From assembly GCA_947626495.1 (NCBI GenBank), contig CANQSJ010000017.1:1-53290 (forward strand): a stretch of 53,290 nt of DNA, written 5' to 3'. The notes under the pieces are model-generated. The model ran no database searches. It was not told where the DNA came from and worked only from the letters and a program-made list of their open reading frames with translations. Position 1 is the first letter of the stretch, and every line of letters starts with the position of its first letter. Source of the stretch: an uncultured Oscillospiraceae bacterium. Lineage in GTDB: Bacteria; Bacillota; Clostridia; Oscillospirales; Oscillospiraceae. The position numbers and the translations under genes are program-made. Below are positions 25,403 through 34,076 of this stretch, one piece after another.

Positions 25403-26442
25403 TCAAACCAAAACACTTGGAAAAGGGCGACACCGTGGCCGTCGTCAGCCTTTCGGCGGGTACGCTGGGTGAGAGCTGGGCCATCCACAAGCTGGACATC
25501 GCCAGGAAACGCCTGGAGGGGGATTATGGGCTGCATGTCAAGGTCATGCCCAACGCCCTGAAGGGCCGGGACTATCTCTATGACCACCCGGAGGCCCGGG
25601 CGGCGGACATGATGGACGCCTTCCGGGACATGTCCGTCAAGGCCATTTTCAACGCCATCGGCGGGGACGACGCCATCCGGCTGCTGCCCTACATCGACTT
25701 TGACGTCATCCGGGATAATCCCAAGATATTCACCGGCTTTTCCGATACCACCGCCAACCACCTGATGTGCTATAAGGCCGGGCTCATCTCCTATTACGGC
25801 GCCAGCCTGATGAACAATTTCTCCGAGTATGTGCGCATCAACGACTATACCGCCGCCATGATCCGGGACACGCTCTTTGCGCCCAAGCCCACTCTGGACA
25901 TCCCCTCCGCGCCATACTGGTACGACGACGAGGACGAGAAGATCCGGTGGAAGCCGGAGAACATGCACCGGCTCAAAGCCTACCACCCGGAGACGGTAGG
26001 CTACGAGGTCATACAGGGCGCCGGCGTGGCGGAGGGGCCGCTGCTGGGCGGGTGCGTGGACGTGTTCCCTGAGGTAGTGGGCACGGCCATCTGGCCTTCA
26101 AAAGATGAATGGGCGGGGAAGCTCATGTTTCTGGAGACCAGCGAGGAGGACATTTCTGTCGAATATCTGACCTGGTATCTGCGCAACATGGCTGCTCAGG
26201 GGATATTTGACGTGATACAGGGCATCCTCGTGGGCAAGCCCGCCCGGCGCAGCAAGTACGAGCCCTATAAGGATGTCTACCGCCGGGTGGTGGGCCGGGA
26301 GGCGCATCATCCGGAGCTGCCCATATTGTATAACGTCAACTTCGGCCACGCGGAGCCCATCGGCGTGCTGCCCTACGGCGTGATGTGCCGTCTGGATGCG
26401 GATAATAAAAAGCTGACCCTTCTGGAGCCCGCCACGGCGTGA
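25399..26442 (+). CDS. Peptidase S66, LD-carboxypeptidase / MccF-like
   Basis: 347 residues. The S66 nucleophile serine is in the conserved-type GFSDTTANHLM; a glutamate follows in LMFLETSEED and a histidine in NVNFGHAEPIGVLP, giving the Ser-Glu-His triad. Family members trim the terminal D-Ala of murein tetrapeptides (LdcA) or inactivate microcin C (MccF). The sequence, with ISVEYLTWYLRNM, looks closer to the MccF-like branch; overlap with dapF favours a murein-recycling link. I cannot decide the substrate. A strong terminator follows. Confidence 0.85.
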   Translation: MIKPKHLEKGDTVAVVSLSAGTLGESWAIHKLDIARKRLEGDYGLHVKVMPNALKGRDYLYDHPEARAADMMDAFRDMSVKAIFNAIGGDDAIRLLPYIDFDVIRDNPKIFTGFSDTTANHLMCYKAGLISYYGASLMNNFSEYVRINDYTAAMIRDTLFAPKPTLDIPSAPYWYDDEDEKIRWKPENMHRLKAYHPETVGYEVIQGAGVAEGPLLGGCVDVFPEVVGTAIWPSKDEWAGKLMFLETSEEDISVEYLTWYLRNMAAQGIFDVIQGILVGKPARRSKYEPYKDVYRRVVGREAHHPELPILYNVNFGHAEPIGVLPYGVMCRLDADNKKLTLLEPATA

Positions 26443-26458
26443 AAAGGTAAGAAGAAGC

Positions 26459-26500
26459 AGGACGCCGCAAAACCTGCGTTTTGCGGCGTCCTGTCTTTTT
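26459..26500 (+). terminator. Terminator after the S66 gene
   Basis: Perfect 15-bp stem AGGACGCCGCAAAAC/GTTTTGCGGCGTCCT, loop CTGC, then TGTCTTTTT. It borders the end of the convergent P-loop gene. Confidence 0.9.
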
Positions 26501-27137
26501 ATTCAGCTTCCAGGCCGAAGGCTTTTTCCGCCAGGGCCAGCGTCTGCTCTACGGTCCGGCTCTCGTCCCGGAGCAGCACGTGAAAGCCGGCGTGCAGGAA
26601 GCGGTCGTATCTCTCCCGTGAATTGATCCGCGTCAGACACTGCCGGAAGTTTTCCAGCGCACAGGCCGGGTCCGGCTCCTCCATGATCAGCCGGTACAGG
26701 AACTGTTTATCCCTGTCCGGTCTGTCAAAGAACCGGCGCACGGACACCTCAGGATCGGCAAGCATGATCAGCACGTGGTCATGGGGAGCGACGCGCCGGA
26801 GCGTCTCCAGGCAGATGTTCGTGTCCACGAACACCGGCTTTTCCTGCCCGCACACCTGCTCCAATATCCGCAGCTCCAGCGTCTCGCACTCTCTGCTGGT
26901 CCTGTCGACCCACGCCTCGTATTCGTCCGGGGTCCTTCGGATAAAGTCGTGCCAGTCCTCCAGGTCCCTGGTGTAGGTCAGGCCGGGGAACTGCTCCTTG
27001 TCCAGCTGGGGCAGGAGCCTGTTGTGGTAGTTCTCCCCGCAGGCGATACCGTCGTACTTTTCCGCCAGCAGCTCCACCATCGTCGATTTTCCGGCATAGG
27101 CCGTGCCGTTTATGAAATAGGCGTTATCGAACCACAT
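26499..27137 (-). CDS. P-loop kinase/ATPase-like protein of unknown function
   Basis: 212 residues. The N-terminus has a Walker A motif GTAYAGKST at about 11-19 in an NMP-kinase/shikimate-kinase-like context (FINGTAYAGKSTMVELLAEKY), followed by VFVDTNICLE and LIMLADPEVSVRRFFDRPDRD, which resembles a lid with two arginines. I do not recognise a defined family. ATG at 27137 follows AGGAGG. It lies 25 bases after the AlkZ-related gene on the same strand and shares its promoter. Confidence 0.7.
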   Translation of the reverse strand: MWFDNAYFINGTAYAGKSTMVELLAEKYDGIACGENYHNRLLPQLDKEQFPGLTYTRDLEDWHDFIRRTPDEYEAWVDRTSRECETLELRILEQVCGQEKPVFVDTNICLETLRRVAPHDHVLIMLADPEVSVRRFFDRPDRDKQFLYRLIMEEPDPACALENFRQCLTRINSRERYDRFLHAGFHVLLRDESRTVEQTLALAEKAFGLEAE

Positions 27138-27162
27138 GGTCTTTTCCTCCTGCGGGGGGCGT

Positions 27163-27843
27163 TCACATATTCAGCAGCTTGACCAGCTGTCCCTCGCTTG
27201 CCTGGGGCAGGCGCTTTTGCAGATGCTCCAGCAGCCGCTGCCGGGACTGGTCCGGCTTGCGGGCATAGGCGGCGGTGACGGCGTCGTAGCCGAACAGGGA
27301 CTCCGGCGCGGCGTAACGGGCGATGCCCCAGCCGTAGGGGACGCCGTGCCTGTCGGTGGCGTAGTCAAAATCCGCCACAGTGAGATAGGTCTGCATCTGC
27401 AGGCGGGTGATGACGGTCTCGTATCCCTTTTTTCCGTCCTTTCCGCCGTAGCCGCACAGCTTCTTCAGCTGGCCGGTCTGCAGCGAGCCGTGGCGGACCA
27501 CCGTCTCATAGAGCTCCCTGTCCTTGTAGGAGGCCAGTCCGTCGTCGAAGCGGGCGTCGAAGTCGTACCCGTCCCGGCGGACATTGGCGAAGTCGGGAAA
27601 CCATTCCAGGCTCACAAAGCCCGCCTTTTTCCAGAAAAACTTTCCGTACACACACGTGCCGGCCCTGGCCACGGGACCCTTCCAGTCCCAGGGCGCCCAG
27701 TCGCCGTCGCTGTCATACCAGAGCTCCGGCGGTGTGTGCTCCTCGATGGAGAAGCCCTTGAACTCGTTTTTGAAAAAAGGGAGAAAGCCCCATTCCAGCA
27801 CCAGGGCCTCCATATCCTTTTCCGAGTGGATCTCTTTCGTCAT
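27163..27843 (-). CDS. AlkZ-related winged-helix protein
   Basis: 226 residues. The stretch WGFLPFFKNEFKGFSIEEHTPPELW with WDWKGPVARAGTCVYGKFF and SLEWFPDFANVRRDGYDFDA is the pattern of clostridial proteins annotated as AlkZ-related, distant relatives of the AlkZ/YcaQ DNA glycosylase family; the glycosylase signature QxQ is not evident, though ITRLQMQTYL could hold its counterpart. Activity on DNA is unproven. The start is the ATG complementary to 27841-27843 with AAGGAG upstream. A promoter is at 27902-27874. Confidence 0.6.
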   Translation of the reverse strand: MTKEIHSEKDMEALVLEWGFLPFFKNEFKGFSIEEHTPPELWYDSDGDWAPWDWKGPVARAGTCVYGKFFWKKAGFVSLEWFPDFANVRRDGYDFDARFDDGLASYKDRELYETVVRHGSLQTGQLKKLCGYGGKDGKKGYETVITRLQMQTYLTVADFDYATDRHGVPYGWGIARYAAPESLFGYDAVTAAYARKPDQSRQRLLEHLQKRLPQASEGQLVKLLNM

Positions 27844-27873
27844 GTGCCGCCGCTCCTTTCCCGGGATACTGTG

Positions 27874-27902
27874 AGCATACCACAGACCGTCCCCCGCCGC
27901 AA
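27874..27902 (-). promoter_or_regulatory. Sigma-A-type promoter for the AlkZ-related/P-loop pair
   Basis: On the minus strand: TTGCGG at 27902-27897, 17-base spacer, TATGCT at 27879-27874. Confidence 0.55.
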
Positions 27903-27981
27903 GAGGATCGGCCGGGAGAGGGAAAAAACGGGGGAGACGGAGAAAATCGGTTGACCGGAGCGAATTTCTTCTAAAATCCAA

Positions 27982-28009
27982 TTGACAACTCCCGGAAAAG
28001 TGCTATTTT
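27982..28009 (+). promoter_or_regulatory. Promoter of the mgtC pair
   Basis: TTGACA at 27982-27987 and an extended -10 TGCTATTTT at 28001-28009 with a 16-base spacer. Expected start of transcription about 28016. The intergenic region 27844-28186 holds this promoter, the divergent one above and the leader below, and no gene. Confidence 0.6.
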
Positions 28010-28014
28010 ATAAG

Positions 28015-28175
28015 GGATAATCCTTGATACATCCAGACCGGGCAGAGCAAGCGGCTCCGCTCAGTTTTTGCTTTTTGTCCCGCGCCCGGCGGCCCATCGC
28101 GGGATGGACCGTGCGCGGAGCGCATATAGTATCCGGAGAGCGGCGGTAGACGCCACCGCTCTCTTGGTTTTTTGG
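28015..28175 (+). ncRNA. Riboswitch-like leader with terminator ahead of mgtC genes, unknown class
   Basis: The leader is about 170 nt long. GGATA at 28015-28019 can pair with TATCC at 28130-28134, closing a domain of about 120 nt that contains several GC-rich helices (for example GCAAGCGG/CCGCT.. around 28045-28070). Directly after this closing helix comes an intrinsic terminator: GAGAGCGG at 28136-28143 with CCGCTCTC at 28156-28163 and a T-run at 28168-28173, one base before the GGAGGTG ribosome site. That is the layout of a transcription-terminating riboswitch or attenuator. I could not match it to the M-box or another class known to me. Confidence 0.5.
28136..28173 (+). terminator. Intrinsic terminator inside the mgtC leader
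   Basis: 8-bp perfect stem, 12-base loop that can itself pair GGCG/CGCC, and six Ts. No plus-strand gene upstream needs it, so it should act on the mgtC message. Confidence 0.8.
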
Positions 28176-28186
28176 AGGTGAAGGCC

Positions 28187-28906
28187 ATGGGAGTGCTGGA
28201 CAGCCTGCGGGAGCTGACGTTCCTGTCCACGGCGGTGCGCATGGCGCTGGCGGTGCTGTGCGGCGGCGTGATCGGCATGAACCGGGAGCACAAGCGCCAG
28301 CCGGCAGGGTTCCGTACATACATGCTGGTGTGCCTGGGCTCGGCGGCCACGGTTATGCTGGGGCAGTATGAGTACCTGATGCTCACCACCCGCTGGGCGG
28401 AGACCTCCGCCCAGATCGGCGTGCTGACGGATGTGTCCCGTTTCGGCGCCCAGGTCATCAACGGCATCGGCTTTCTCGGCGCGGGGACCATCATCGTCAC
28501 CGCCCGCCATGAGGTGCACGGCATGACCACCGCCGCGTGTCTGTGGGCCTCCGCCTGCATGGGACTGGCCATCGGGGCCGGGTTTTATGAGTGCGTGCTG
28601 GTGGGCTTCTGCCTGATCTTCCTGGCGGTGAAGGTGCTGCCGGCGCTGGAGCGGAAGATCGTCGCCAACTCCCGGAACCTGACCTTCTATATGGAATCCG
28701 GCAGCACCGACGATCTGCAGGAAGTGGTGGGATGCATCCGCTCCTACGAGGGGGAGATCTATTCCATCGAGCCGGAGATCAGCCGTCAGAACCGGAAGAA
28801 CGCGGCCTTCTCCATCGTGGTGCACCTGCCGAAGCGGTACACCCACATGCGGCTGCTTTCCGCCCTGTCGGCGCTGGACTGCGTCCGCTTCATCCAGGAA
28901 GATTAA
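28187..28906 (+). CDS. MgtC/SapB-family membrane protein, first copy
   Basis: 239 residues. N-terminal half has four to five membrane segments with the family marks VLCGGVIGMNRE, PAGFRTYMLVCLGSAA and VINGIGFLGAGTII; the C-terminal half is a soluble ACT-like domain. MgtC proteins are tied to survival in low magnesium and, in pathogens, to F-ATP synthase control; in Firmicutes the role is unclear. ATG 28187 follows GGAGGTG. The paralogue follows 15 bases later. The terminator-bearing leader suggests control at the level of transcript elongation. Confidence 0.88.
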   Translation: MGVLDSLRELTFLSTAVRMALAVLCGGVIGMNREHKRQPAGFRTYMLVCLGSAATVMLGQYEYLMLTTRWAETSAQIGVLTDVSRFGAQVINGIGFLGAGTIIVTARHEVHGMTTAACLWASACMGLAIGAGFYECVLVGFCLIFLAVKVLPALERKIVANSRNLTFYMESGSTDDLQEVVGCIRSYEGEIYSIEPEISRQNRKNAAFSIVVHLPKRYTHMRLLSALSALDCVRFIQED

Positions 28907-28921
28907 AGGAGGTCGGAAGCC

Positions 28922-29602
28922 ATGCTGACATTTCTCGATCCGCTGCGGGATCTGAACTTTCTCTCGGTGGCGGTGCGGCTGCTGCTGGCGTCGGTGTGCG
29001 GCGGCGCCATCGGCATCGAGCGGTCCCTCAAGCGCCGGGCCGCCGGGTTCCGGACCCACATCCTCATCTGCCTGGGCGCGGCCATGACCACCCTCACCAG
29101 CCAGTATCTCTATCTCTCTCTGCACATGTATACCGACATCGCCCGTCTGGGAGCCCAGGTGGTCGCCGGCATCGGCTTCATCGGCGCCGGCACCATCATC
29201 GTCACCCGGCACCGCCGGGTGAAGGGGCTGACCACCGCGGCGGGCCTCTGGACCTCCGCCATCATTGGCCTGTGCTGCGGCGCGGGGTACTATGAGGGCG
29301 CCGTGCTGGCGACGGCGTTCATCCTGCTGGCCGAGCTGCTGTTCTCCCGGCTGGAGTTTCGGATCATGAACAACGCTCGCCTGGTGAGCCTGCAGCTGGA
29401 ATACGAGGACGCGGACGCCCTGGGAAGGGCGGTGGAGTATTTCCGGGACTGCGATCTGAAGATCGATCAGATGGAGATCGGCAAGGAGGGGGATATGCCC
29501 CTGGCCAACCTGATCCTCGAGGTGCACCGCAAGGCCTCGCTCCAGGACGTGATCCAGGACCTGCTGCAGATCAACGGCATCCTGGGCGTGAGAACATCAT
29601 AA
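28922..29602 (+). CDS. MgtC/SapB-family membrane protein, second copy
   Basis: 226 residues, clearly homologous to the preceding gene over its length (CGGAIGIERSLKRRAAGFRT; VVAGIGFIGAGTIIVT; LTTAAGLWTSAI), so a tandem duplication. Membrane half followed by an ACT-like cytoplasmic half. AGGAGGT lies upstream of the ATG. The two copies have diverged most in the C-terminal domain, which may mean different ligands or a heteromer. Confidence 0.88.
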   Translation: MLTFLDPLRDLNFLSVAVRLLLASVCGGAIGIERSLKRRAAGFRTHILICLGAAMTTLTSQYLYLSLHMYTDIARLGAQVVAGIGFIGAGTIIVTRHRRVKGLTTAAGLWTSAIIGLCCGAGYYEGAVLATAFILLAELLFSRLEFRIMNNARLVSLQLEYEDADALGRAVEYFRDCDLKIDQMEIGKEGDMPLANLILEVHRKASLQDVIQDLLQINGILGVRTS

Positions 29603-29615
29603 GACGGTACGATAT

Positions 29616-29646
29616 GCCGCCCCGGCAAGCGCCGGGGCGGCTTCTT
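29616..29646 (+). terminator. Terminator after the mgtC pair
   Basis: Perfect 11-bp stem GCCGCCCCGGC/GCCGGGGCGGC, loop AAGC, then TTCTT. Confidence 0.8.
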
Positions 29647-29674
29647 GCGCCCGGACGGGCGGCTGTGGTACAAT
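29645..29674 (+). promoter_or_regulatory. Promoter placed for a leaderless dus message
   Basis: TTGCGC at 29645-29650, 18-base spacer, TACAAT at 29669-29674. The dus ATG begins at 29681, seven bases after the -10 box, where transcription is expected to begin. Confidence 0.55.
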
Positions 29675-29680
29675 AAAACT

Positions 29681-30649
29681 ATGAAACTCTATTTCGCGCC
29701 CCTGGAGGGCGTCACCGATCACATCTACCGCCGGATCCACCGGCGGTATTATCCGGGGGCGGACAAGTATTTCACCCCCTTCCTGAGCCCTGGCCAAAAC
29801 CATGTCTTTCCGCCCCGGGAACGGCGGCAGATCGCCCCGGAGAACAACCGGGGCGTGCCCGTGGTGCCCCAGCTGCTGACAAAGAAGGCGGAGGATTTTC
29901 TCTGGGCGGCGGGGCAGCTGGCGGACATGGGCTATGAGCAGATCAATCTGAACGCCGGCTGTCCCTCCGGCACCGTCACGGCCAAGGGAAAGGGCGCGGG
30001 GCTTCTGGCGGACAGGGACAGCCTGCGCCGGCTGCTGGACGGCATCTTCGCCGCCCCGCCGGCGGCGGTATCCGTGAAGACCCGGCTGGGGGTGCGGAGC
30101 GGGGAGGAGATCGCCGCGCTGATGGAGGTATATAACGACTATCCCATTGCGGAGTTGACCATCCACGCACGCACGGCCGCCCAACAGTACGGCGGCAAGC
30201 CCGATCTGACCGCCTTCGGACAGGCCATGGCCCTCAGCAGGGCGTCGGTATGCTACAACGGCGATCTGTGCACGGCGGCGGATATCCGGCGGGCAGGGGA
30301 GCGCTATCCCGGCCTGGGGGCCGTCATGCTGGGGCGCGGCCTGGTAGCGGACCCGGCGCTCTTTGCCCGGATGCGGGGCGCTGATCCCGGCCGGGAGACG
30401 CTGCGCTCGTTTCTGGACGAGCTCTGGGAGGCGTACTGCGCCGCCTTCGGAGGACCCGCCAGCGCCATGAACCGGATGAAGGCCATCTGGGCGCTGATGC
30501 TGCCCGGCTTCCAGGACGGCGAGGCGTATGCCAAGCGCCTGGGCAAGACCCGCAATTGGGGGGAGTTTCTCGCCCTGAGCCGGCGGCTCACGGCCGAGCT
30601 GGAGCCTCTGGATCCCGGCCGGCCGGGGCAGTGGGGGAACGGCTGTTAA
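29681..30649 (+). CDS. dus: tRNA-dihydrouridine synthase
   Basis: 322 residues. FMN enzyme that reduces uridines in tRNA D-loops. MKLYFAPLEGVTDHIYR is the family N-terminus, the active-site cysteine is in INLNAGCPSGTV, and SVKTRLG and LTIHARTAAQQYGG bind the cofactor; VMLGRGLVADPALF is near the end. The start is fixed by homology at 29681 although no ribosome site precedes it: the bases just upstream are a -10 box, so the message may be leaderless. Not clearly DusB-type by length; subgroup unknown. Confidence 0.9.
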   Translation: MKLYFAPLEGVTDHIYRRIHRRYYPGADKYFTPFLSPGQNHVFPPRERRQIAPENNRGVPVVPQLLTKKAEDFLWAAGQLADMGYEQINLNAGCPSGTVTAKGKGAGLLADRDSLRRLLDGIFAAPPAAVSVKTRLGVRSGEEIAALMEVYNDYPIAELTIHARTAAQQYGGKPDLTAFGQAMALSRASVCYNGDLCTAADIRRAGERYPGLGAVMLGRGLVADPALFARMRGADPGRETLRSFLDELWEAYCAAFGGPASAMNRMKAIWALMLPGFQDGEAYAKRLGKTRNWGEFLALSRRLTAELEPLDPGRPGQWGNGC

Positions 30650-30675
30650 CGGGAGATTAATTTTTGCGATTTTGA

Positions 30676-30705
30676 TTGTAATTTGTCTTTACCATAGTGT
30701 ATAAT
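30676..30705 (+). promoter_or_regulatory. Sigma-A-type promoter for the uvrA operon
   Basis: TTGTAA at 30676-30681, 18-base spacer, TATAAT at 30700-30705. I saw no LexA-type box, but did not check exhaustively. Confidence 0.65.
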
Positions 30706-30745
30706 AGATCGTTGCAGAAATCCCACGAGAGGTACACCGAGAGCA

Positions 30746-33574
30746 ATGCCAGAGAAGATCACCATTCAGGGAGCCCGCGCCAATAACCTGAAGAATATAG
30801 ACATCGAACTGCCCCGGGACAAGCTGGTGGTATTCACCGGCCTGTCCGGCAGCGGAAAGTCCAGTCTGGCTTTCGATACGATCTACGCCGAGGGCCAGCG
30901 CCGGTATGTGGAGAGCCTGTCCAGCTATGCCCGGCAGTTTCTGGGCCAGATGGACAAGCCGGACGTGGATTATATCGGCGGCCTCTCGCCGGCCATCTCC
31001 ATCGACCAGAAGACCACGTCCCGCAACCCCCGGTCCACGGTGGGCACCGTCACGGAGATCCATGACTACCTGCGTCTGCTGTGGGCCCAGATCGGCGTGC
31101 CCCACTGCCCCAAGTGCGGCAAGGAGATCCGCCAGCAGTCCATCGACCAGATCGTGGACCAGATCATGGAACTGCCCGAGGGGACCCGCCTGCAGATCCT
31201 GGCCCCGGTGATCCGGGGAAAGAAGGGGGAACACCGGAAGATCTTTGAGGACGCCCAGCGCTCCGGCTATGTGCGGGCCCGGGTGGACGGGGAGACCTAC
31301 GATCTGGCCGAATCCATCCCTCTGGACAAGAACAAAAAGCACAACATCGAGATCGTGGTGGACCGGCTTGTGATGAAGCAGGACGTGATCCGCCGGCTCA
31401 CTGACTCCGCGGAGACGGCCATGGGCCTCTCCGGCGGGGTGGTATATGTGGATCTGCCCGGGCAGGACCGGCAGATGAGCTTTTCCCAGAATTACGCCTG
31501 CGAGGACTGCGGAATCTCCATCGAGGAGATGACCCCGCGGCTGTTCTCTTTCAACGCCCCTTACGGCGCCTGCCCCACCTGCAGCGGACTGGGGACCATG
31601 CTCCGGGTGGATCCGGCGCTGGTGATGCCGAACCCCAATCTGTCCATCCTGGACGGGGGGATCATGGCCTACGGCTGGTCCAACGTCCGGGGGGACTCCA
31701 TCTGCCGGATGTACTACGAGGCCCTGGGGCGGAAGTACCATTTTGACCTGTCCGACCCCATCAAGACCCTCTCCGACGCCGCCATCAACGCCATCCTCTA
31801 CGGCACCAACGGCGAGCCGCTGGAGCTGCGCTATGAGCGGGGATCCGGCTACGGCACGCTGATAAAGGACTTCGAGGGGATCGTCAACAACCTGGAGCGC
31901 CGGTACAAGGAGACCCAGTCCCCCTCGGCGCGGGCCACGCTGGAGGAGTGCATGGGCGAGTATGACTGCCCGGACTGCCACGGCGACCGGCTGAAGCCGG
32001 AGGTGCTGGCGGTGACGGTGGGGGGCCTGAGCATCGCTCAGTTCAGCCGCCTTCCCGTGACGGATGAGCTGGCGTTTTTGAACAGCCTGCGCCTGACGGA
32101 GAAGGAGTCGCTCATCGCCGACCGCATCCTCAAGGAGATCCGCCAGCGGCTGGGCTTTCTGGTCAGCGTGGGACTGGGGTACCTGACCCTGTCACGGGCC
32201 GCGGCCACCCTGTCCGGCGGCGAGAGCCAGCGCATCCGCCTGGCTACCCAGATCGGCTCGGCGCTGATGGGCGTGCTGTACGTGCTGGACGAGCCCAGCA
32301 TCGGCCTGCACCAGCGGGACAACGCCATGCTTTTGCGCACGCTGCGGGGCCTCACCGACGCGGGCAATACCCTGATCGTGGTGGAGCACGACGAGGACAC
32401 CATCCGCGCGGCGGACTGGGTGGTGGACATCGGGCCCGGCGCGGGCGTCCACGGCGGACAGGTGGTGTGCGCCGGCACACCGGAGGACATCATGGCCTGC
32501 CCCGAATCCATCACGGGCCAGTATCTGGCCGGCACAAAGAGGATCGAGGTCCCCGCCCGGCGCAGAAGGGGAAACGGCCATTTTCTCTCCGTCCGGGGCG
32601 CCGCCGCCAACAATCTGAAGGATCTGGATGTGGACATCCCTCTGGGGGCGTTCACCTGCGTCACCGGCGTGTCCGGCAGCGGCAAGTCCTCTCTGGTCAA
32701 TGAGGTCATCGAAAAGAAACTAGGCGCTGAACTGAACCGGCGGAAGGTACGCCCGGGCAAGTGCGGGAGCATCACCGGTCTGGAGTATCTGGACAAGGTC
32801 ATCGACATCGACCAGAGCCCCATTGGCCGCACACCCCGGTCCAATCCGGCCACCTATACGGGCCTTTTCAACGACATACGGGACCTGTTTGCCTCCACCC
32901 AGGACGCCCGGCTGCGGGGGTTCAAGTCCGGCCGCTTCTCCTTCAACGTGAAGGGCGGCCGGTGCGAGGCATGCTCCGGCGACGGCCTCATCAAGATCGA
33001 GATGCTCTTCCTGCCGGATGTGTACGTGCCCTGCGAGGTATGCCACGGCAGCCGCTATAACCGGGAGACGCTGGAGGTGCGCTACAAGGGCAAGAACATC
33101 GCCGAGGTGCTGGATATGACGGTGGAGGAGGCGCTGGACTTCTTCCGGAACCAGGAATTCATCCGCCAGAAGCTGCAGACTCTCTGGGACGTGGGACTGG
33201 GCTATGTGAAGCTGGGTCAGTCCTCCACGACCCTGTCCGGCGGCGAGGCCCAGCGGGTGAAGCTGGCGGCGGAGCTGGCCCGGCGGAGCACCGGCAACAC
33301 GTTTTATATCCTGGACGAGCCCACCACCGGCCTGCACACCGCGGATGTGTCCCGGCTGCTGGAGATCCTGCAGCGGCTCACCGACGCGGGCAATACGGTG
33401 CTGGTCATTGAACACAATCTGGACGTCATAAAATGTGCTGACTATATCGTGGACCTGGGCCCCGAGGGGGGCGACGAGGGCGGACAGCTGGTCTTTTCCG
33501 GTACGCCGGAGGAGTGCGCCTGCTGCAAGGAGAGTTATACGGGTCAGTTTTTGCGCAGGGCCCTGGTAAAGTAA
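30746..33574 (+). CDS. uvrA: Excinuclease ABC subunit A
   Basis: 942 residues, normal for UvrA, the damage-recognising ATPase of nucleotide excision repair. Two ABC modules: Walker [20 protein letters not shown] near residue 31 and [15 protein letters not shown] near 641; ABC signatures [12 protein letters not shown] and [12 protein letters not shown]; Walker [15 protein letters not shown] and [11 protein letters not shown]. Zinc-binding CxxC pairs are visible (CPKCGKE; CEDCG and [22 protein letters not shown] and CEVCHGSR). ATG 30746 has only a weak ribosome site (GAGAGG, then GAGAG). Nine bases separate it from the next gene. Confidence 0.97.
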   Translation: MPEKITIQGARANNLKNIDIELPRDKLVVFTGLSGSGKSSLAFDTIYAEGQRRYVESLSSYARQFLGQMDKPDVDYIGGLSPAISIDQKTTSRNPRSTVGTVTEIHDYLRLLWAQIGVPHCPKCGKEIRQQSIDQIVDQIMELPEGTRLQILAPVIRGKKGEHRKIFEDAQRSGYVRARVDGETYDLAESIPLDKNKKHNIEIVVDRLVMKQDVIRRLTDSAETAMGLSGGVVYVDLPGQDRQMSFSQNYACEDCGISIEEMTPRLFSFNAPYGACPTCSGLGTMLRVDPALVMPNPNLSILDGGIMAYGWSNVRGDSICRMYYEALGRKYHFDLSDPIKTLSDAAINAILYGTNGEPLELRYERGSGYGTLIKDFEGIVNNLERRYKETQSPSARATLEECMGEYDCPDCHGDRLKPEVLAVTVGGLSIAQFSRLPVTDELAFLNSLRLTEKESLIADRILKEIRQRLGFLVSVGLGYLTLSRAAATLSGGESQRIRLATQIGSALMGVLYVLDEPSIGLHQRDNAMLLRTLRGLTDAGNTLIVVEHDEDTIRAADWVVDIGPGAGVHGGQVVCAGTPEDIMACPESITGQYLAGTKRIEVPARRRRGNGHFLSVRGAAANNLKDLDVDIPLGAFTCVTGVSGSGKSSLVNEVIEKKLGAELNRRKVRPGKCGSITGLEYLDKVIDIDQSPIGRTPRSNPATYTGLFNDIRDLFASTQDARLRGFKSGRFSFNVKGGRCEACSGDGLIKIEMLFLPDVYVPCEVCHGSRYNRETLEVRYKGKNIAEVLDMTVEEALDFFRNQEFIRQKLQTLWDVGLGYVKLGQSSTTLSGGEAQRVKLAAELARRSTGNTFYILDEPTTGLHTADVSRLLEILQRLTDAGNTVLVIEHNLDVIKCADYIVDLGPEGGDEGGQLVFSGTPEECACCKESYTGQFLRRALVK

Positions 33575-33583
33575 GGAGCATCG

Positions 33584-34075
33584 ATGCAGATCGCAAGCTA
33601 TATCGCGGATATGGGCGCGGGGGAGGCGCTGGCGACGCTGATCGTCTCCATGCTTCCCATCATAGAGCTGCGGGGCGCCATTCCCGTGGGCGCGAGCCTG
33701 GGCCTGCCTGTGTGGCAGGCAGCGGTCATCGCCATGATCGGCAATCTGCTCCCGGTGCCCTTCATCATCGCCTTTGTGCGCACGGTGATGGATTGGCTGC
33801 GCGAGCGCTCCGACCGGGCACGGCGGTTCGTGGCCTGGCTGGAGAGCAAGGGCTCGGGAAAGCGGGCCATGCGGGTGCAGAAGGCCCAGTTCTGGGGCCT
33901 CGCCCTGTTCGTGGCCGTGCCCCTTCCCGGGACGGGCGCCTGGACCGGCGCGCTGATCGCGGCGCTTTTGAATATGCGCATGAAGCGGGCGATGCCGCCC
34001 ATCATGCTGGGCGTGCTGACGGCGGGACTTTTGGTGTCCCTGGCCACCGTCGGCGTGATCCAACTGCTGTTCTGA
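33584..34075 (+). CDS. Small multidrug export family protein
   Basis: 163 residues with about four hydrophobic segments. SMLPIIELRGAIPVGASLGLPVW near the start and FVAVPLPGTGAWTGALIAALL later match the small multi-drug export (PF06695-type) family; the E-L-R-G-A-I-P motif is its hallmark. Transported substrate is not known. It sits between uvrA and recD2 with very short gaps (9 and 1 bases), so it is expressed with the repair genes. Confidence 0.85.
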   Translation: MQIASYIADMGAGEALATLIVSMLPIIELRGAIPVGASLGLPVWQAAVIAMIGNLLPVPFIIAFVRTVMDWLRERSDRARRFVAWLESKGSGKRAMRVQKAQFWGLALFVAVPLPGTGAWTGALIAALLNMRMKRAMPPIMLGVLTAGLLVSLATVGVIQLLF

Positions 34076-34076
34076 T

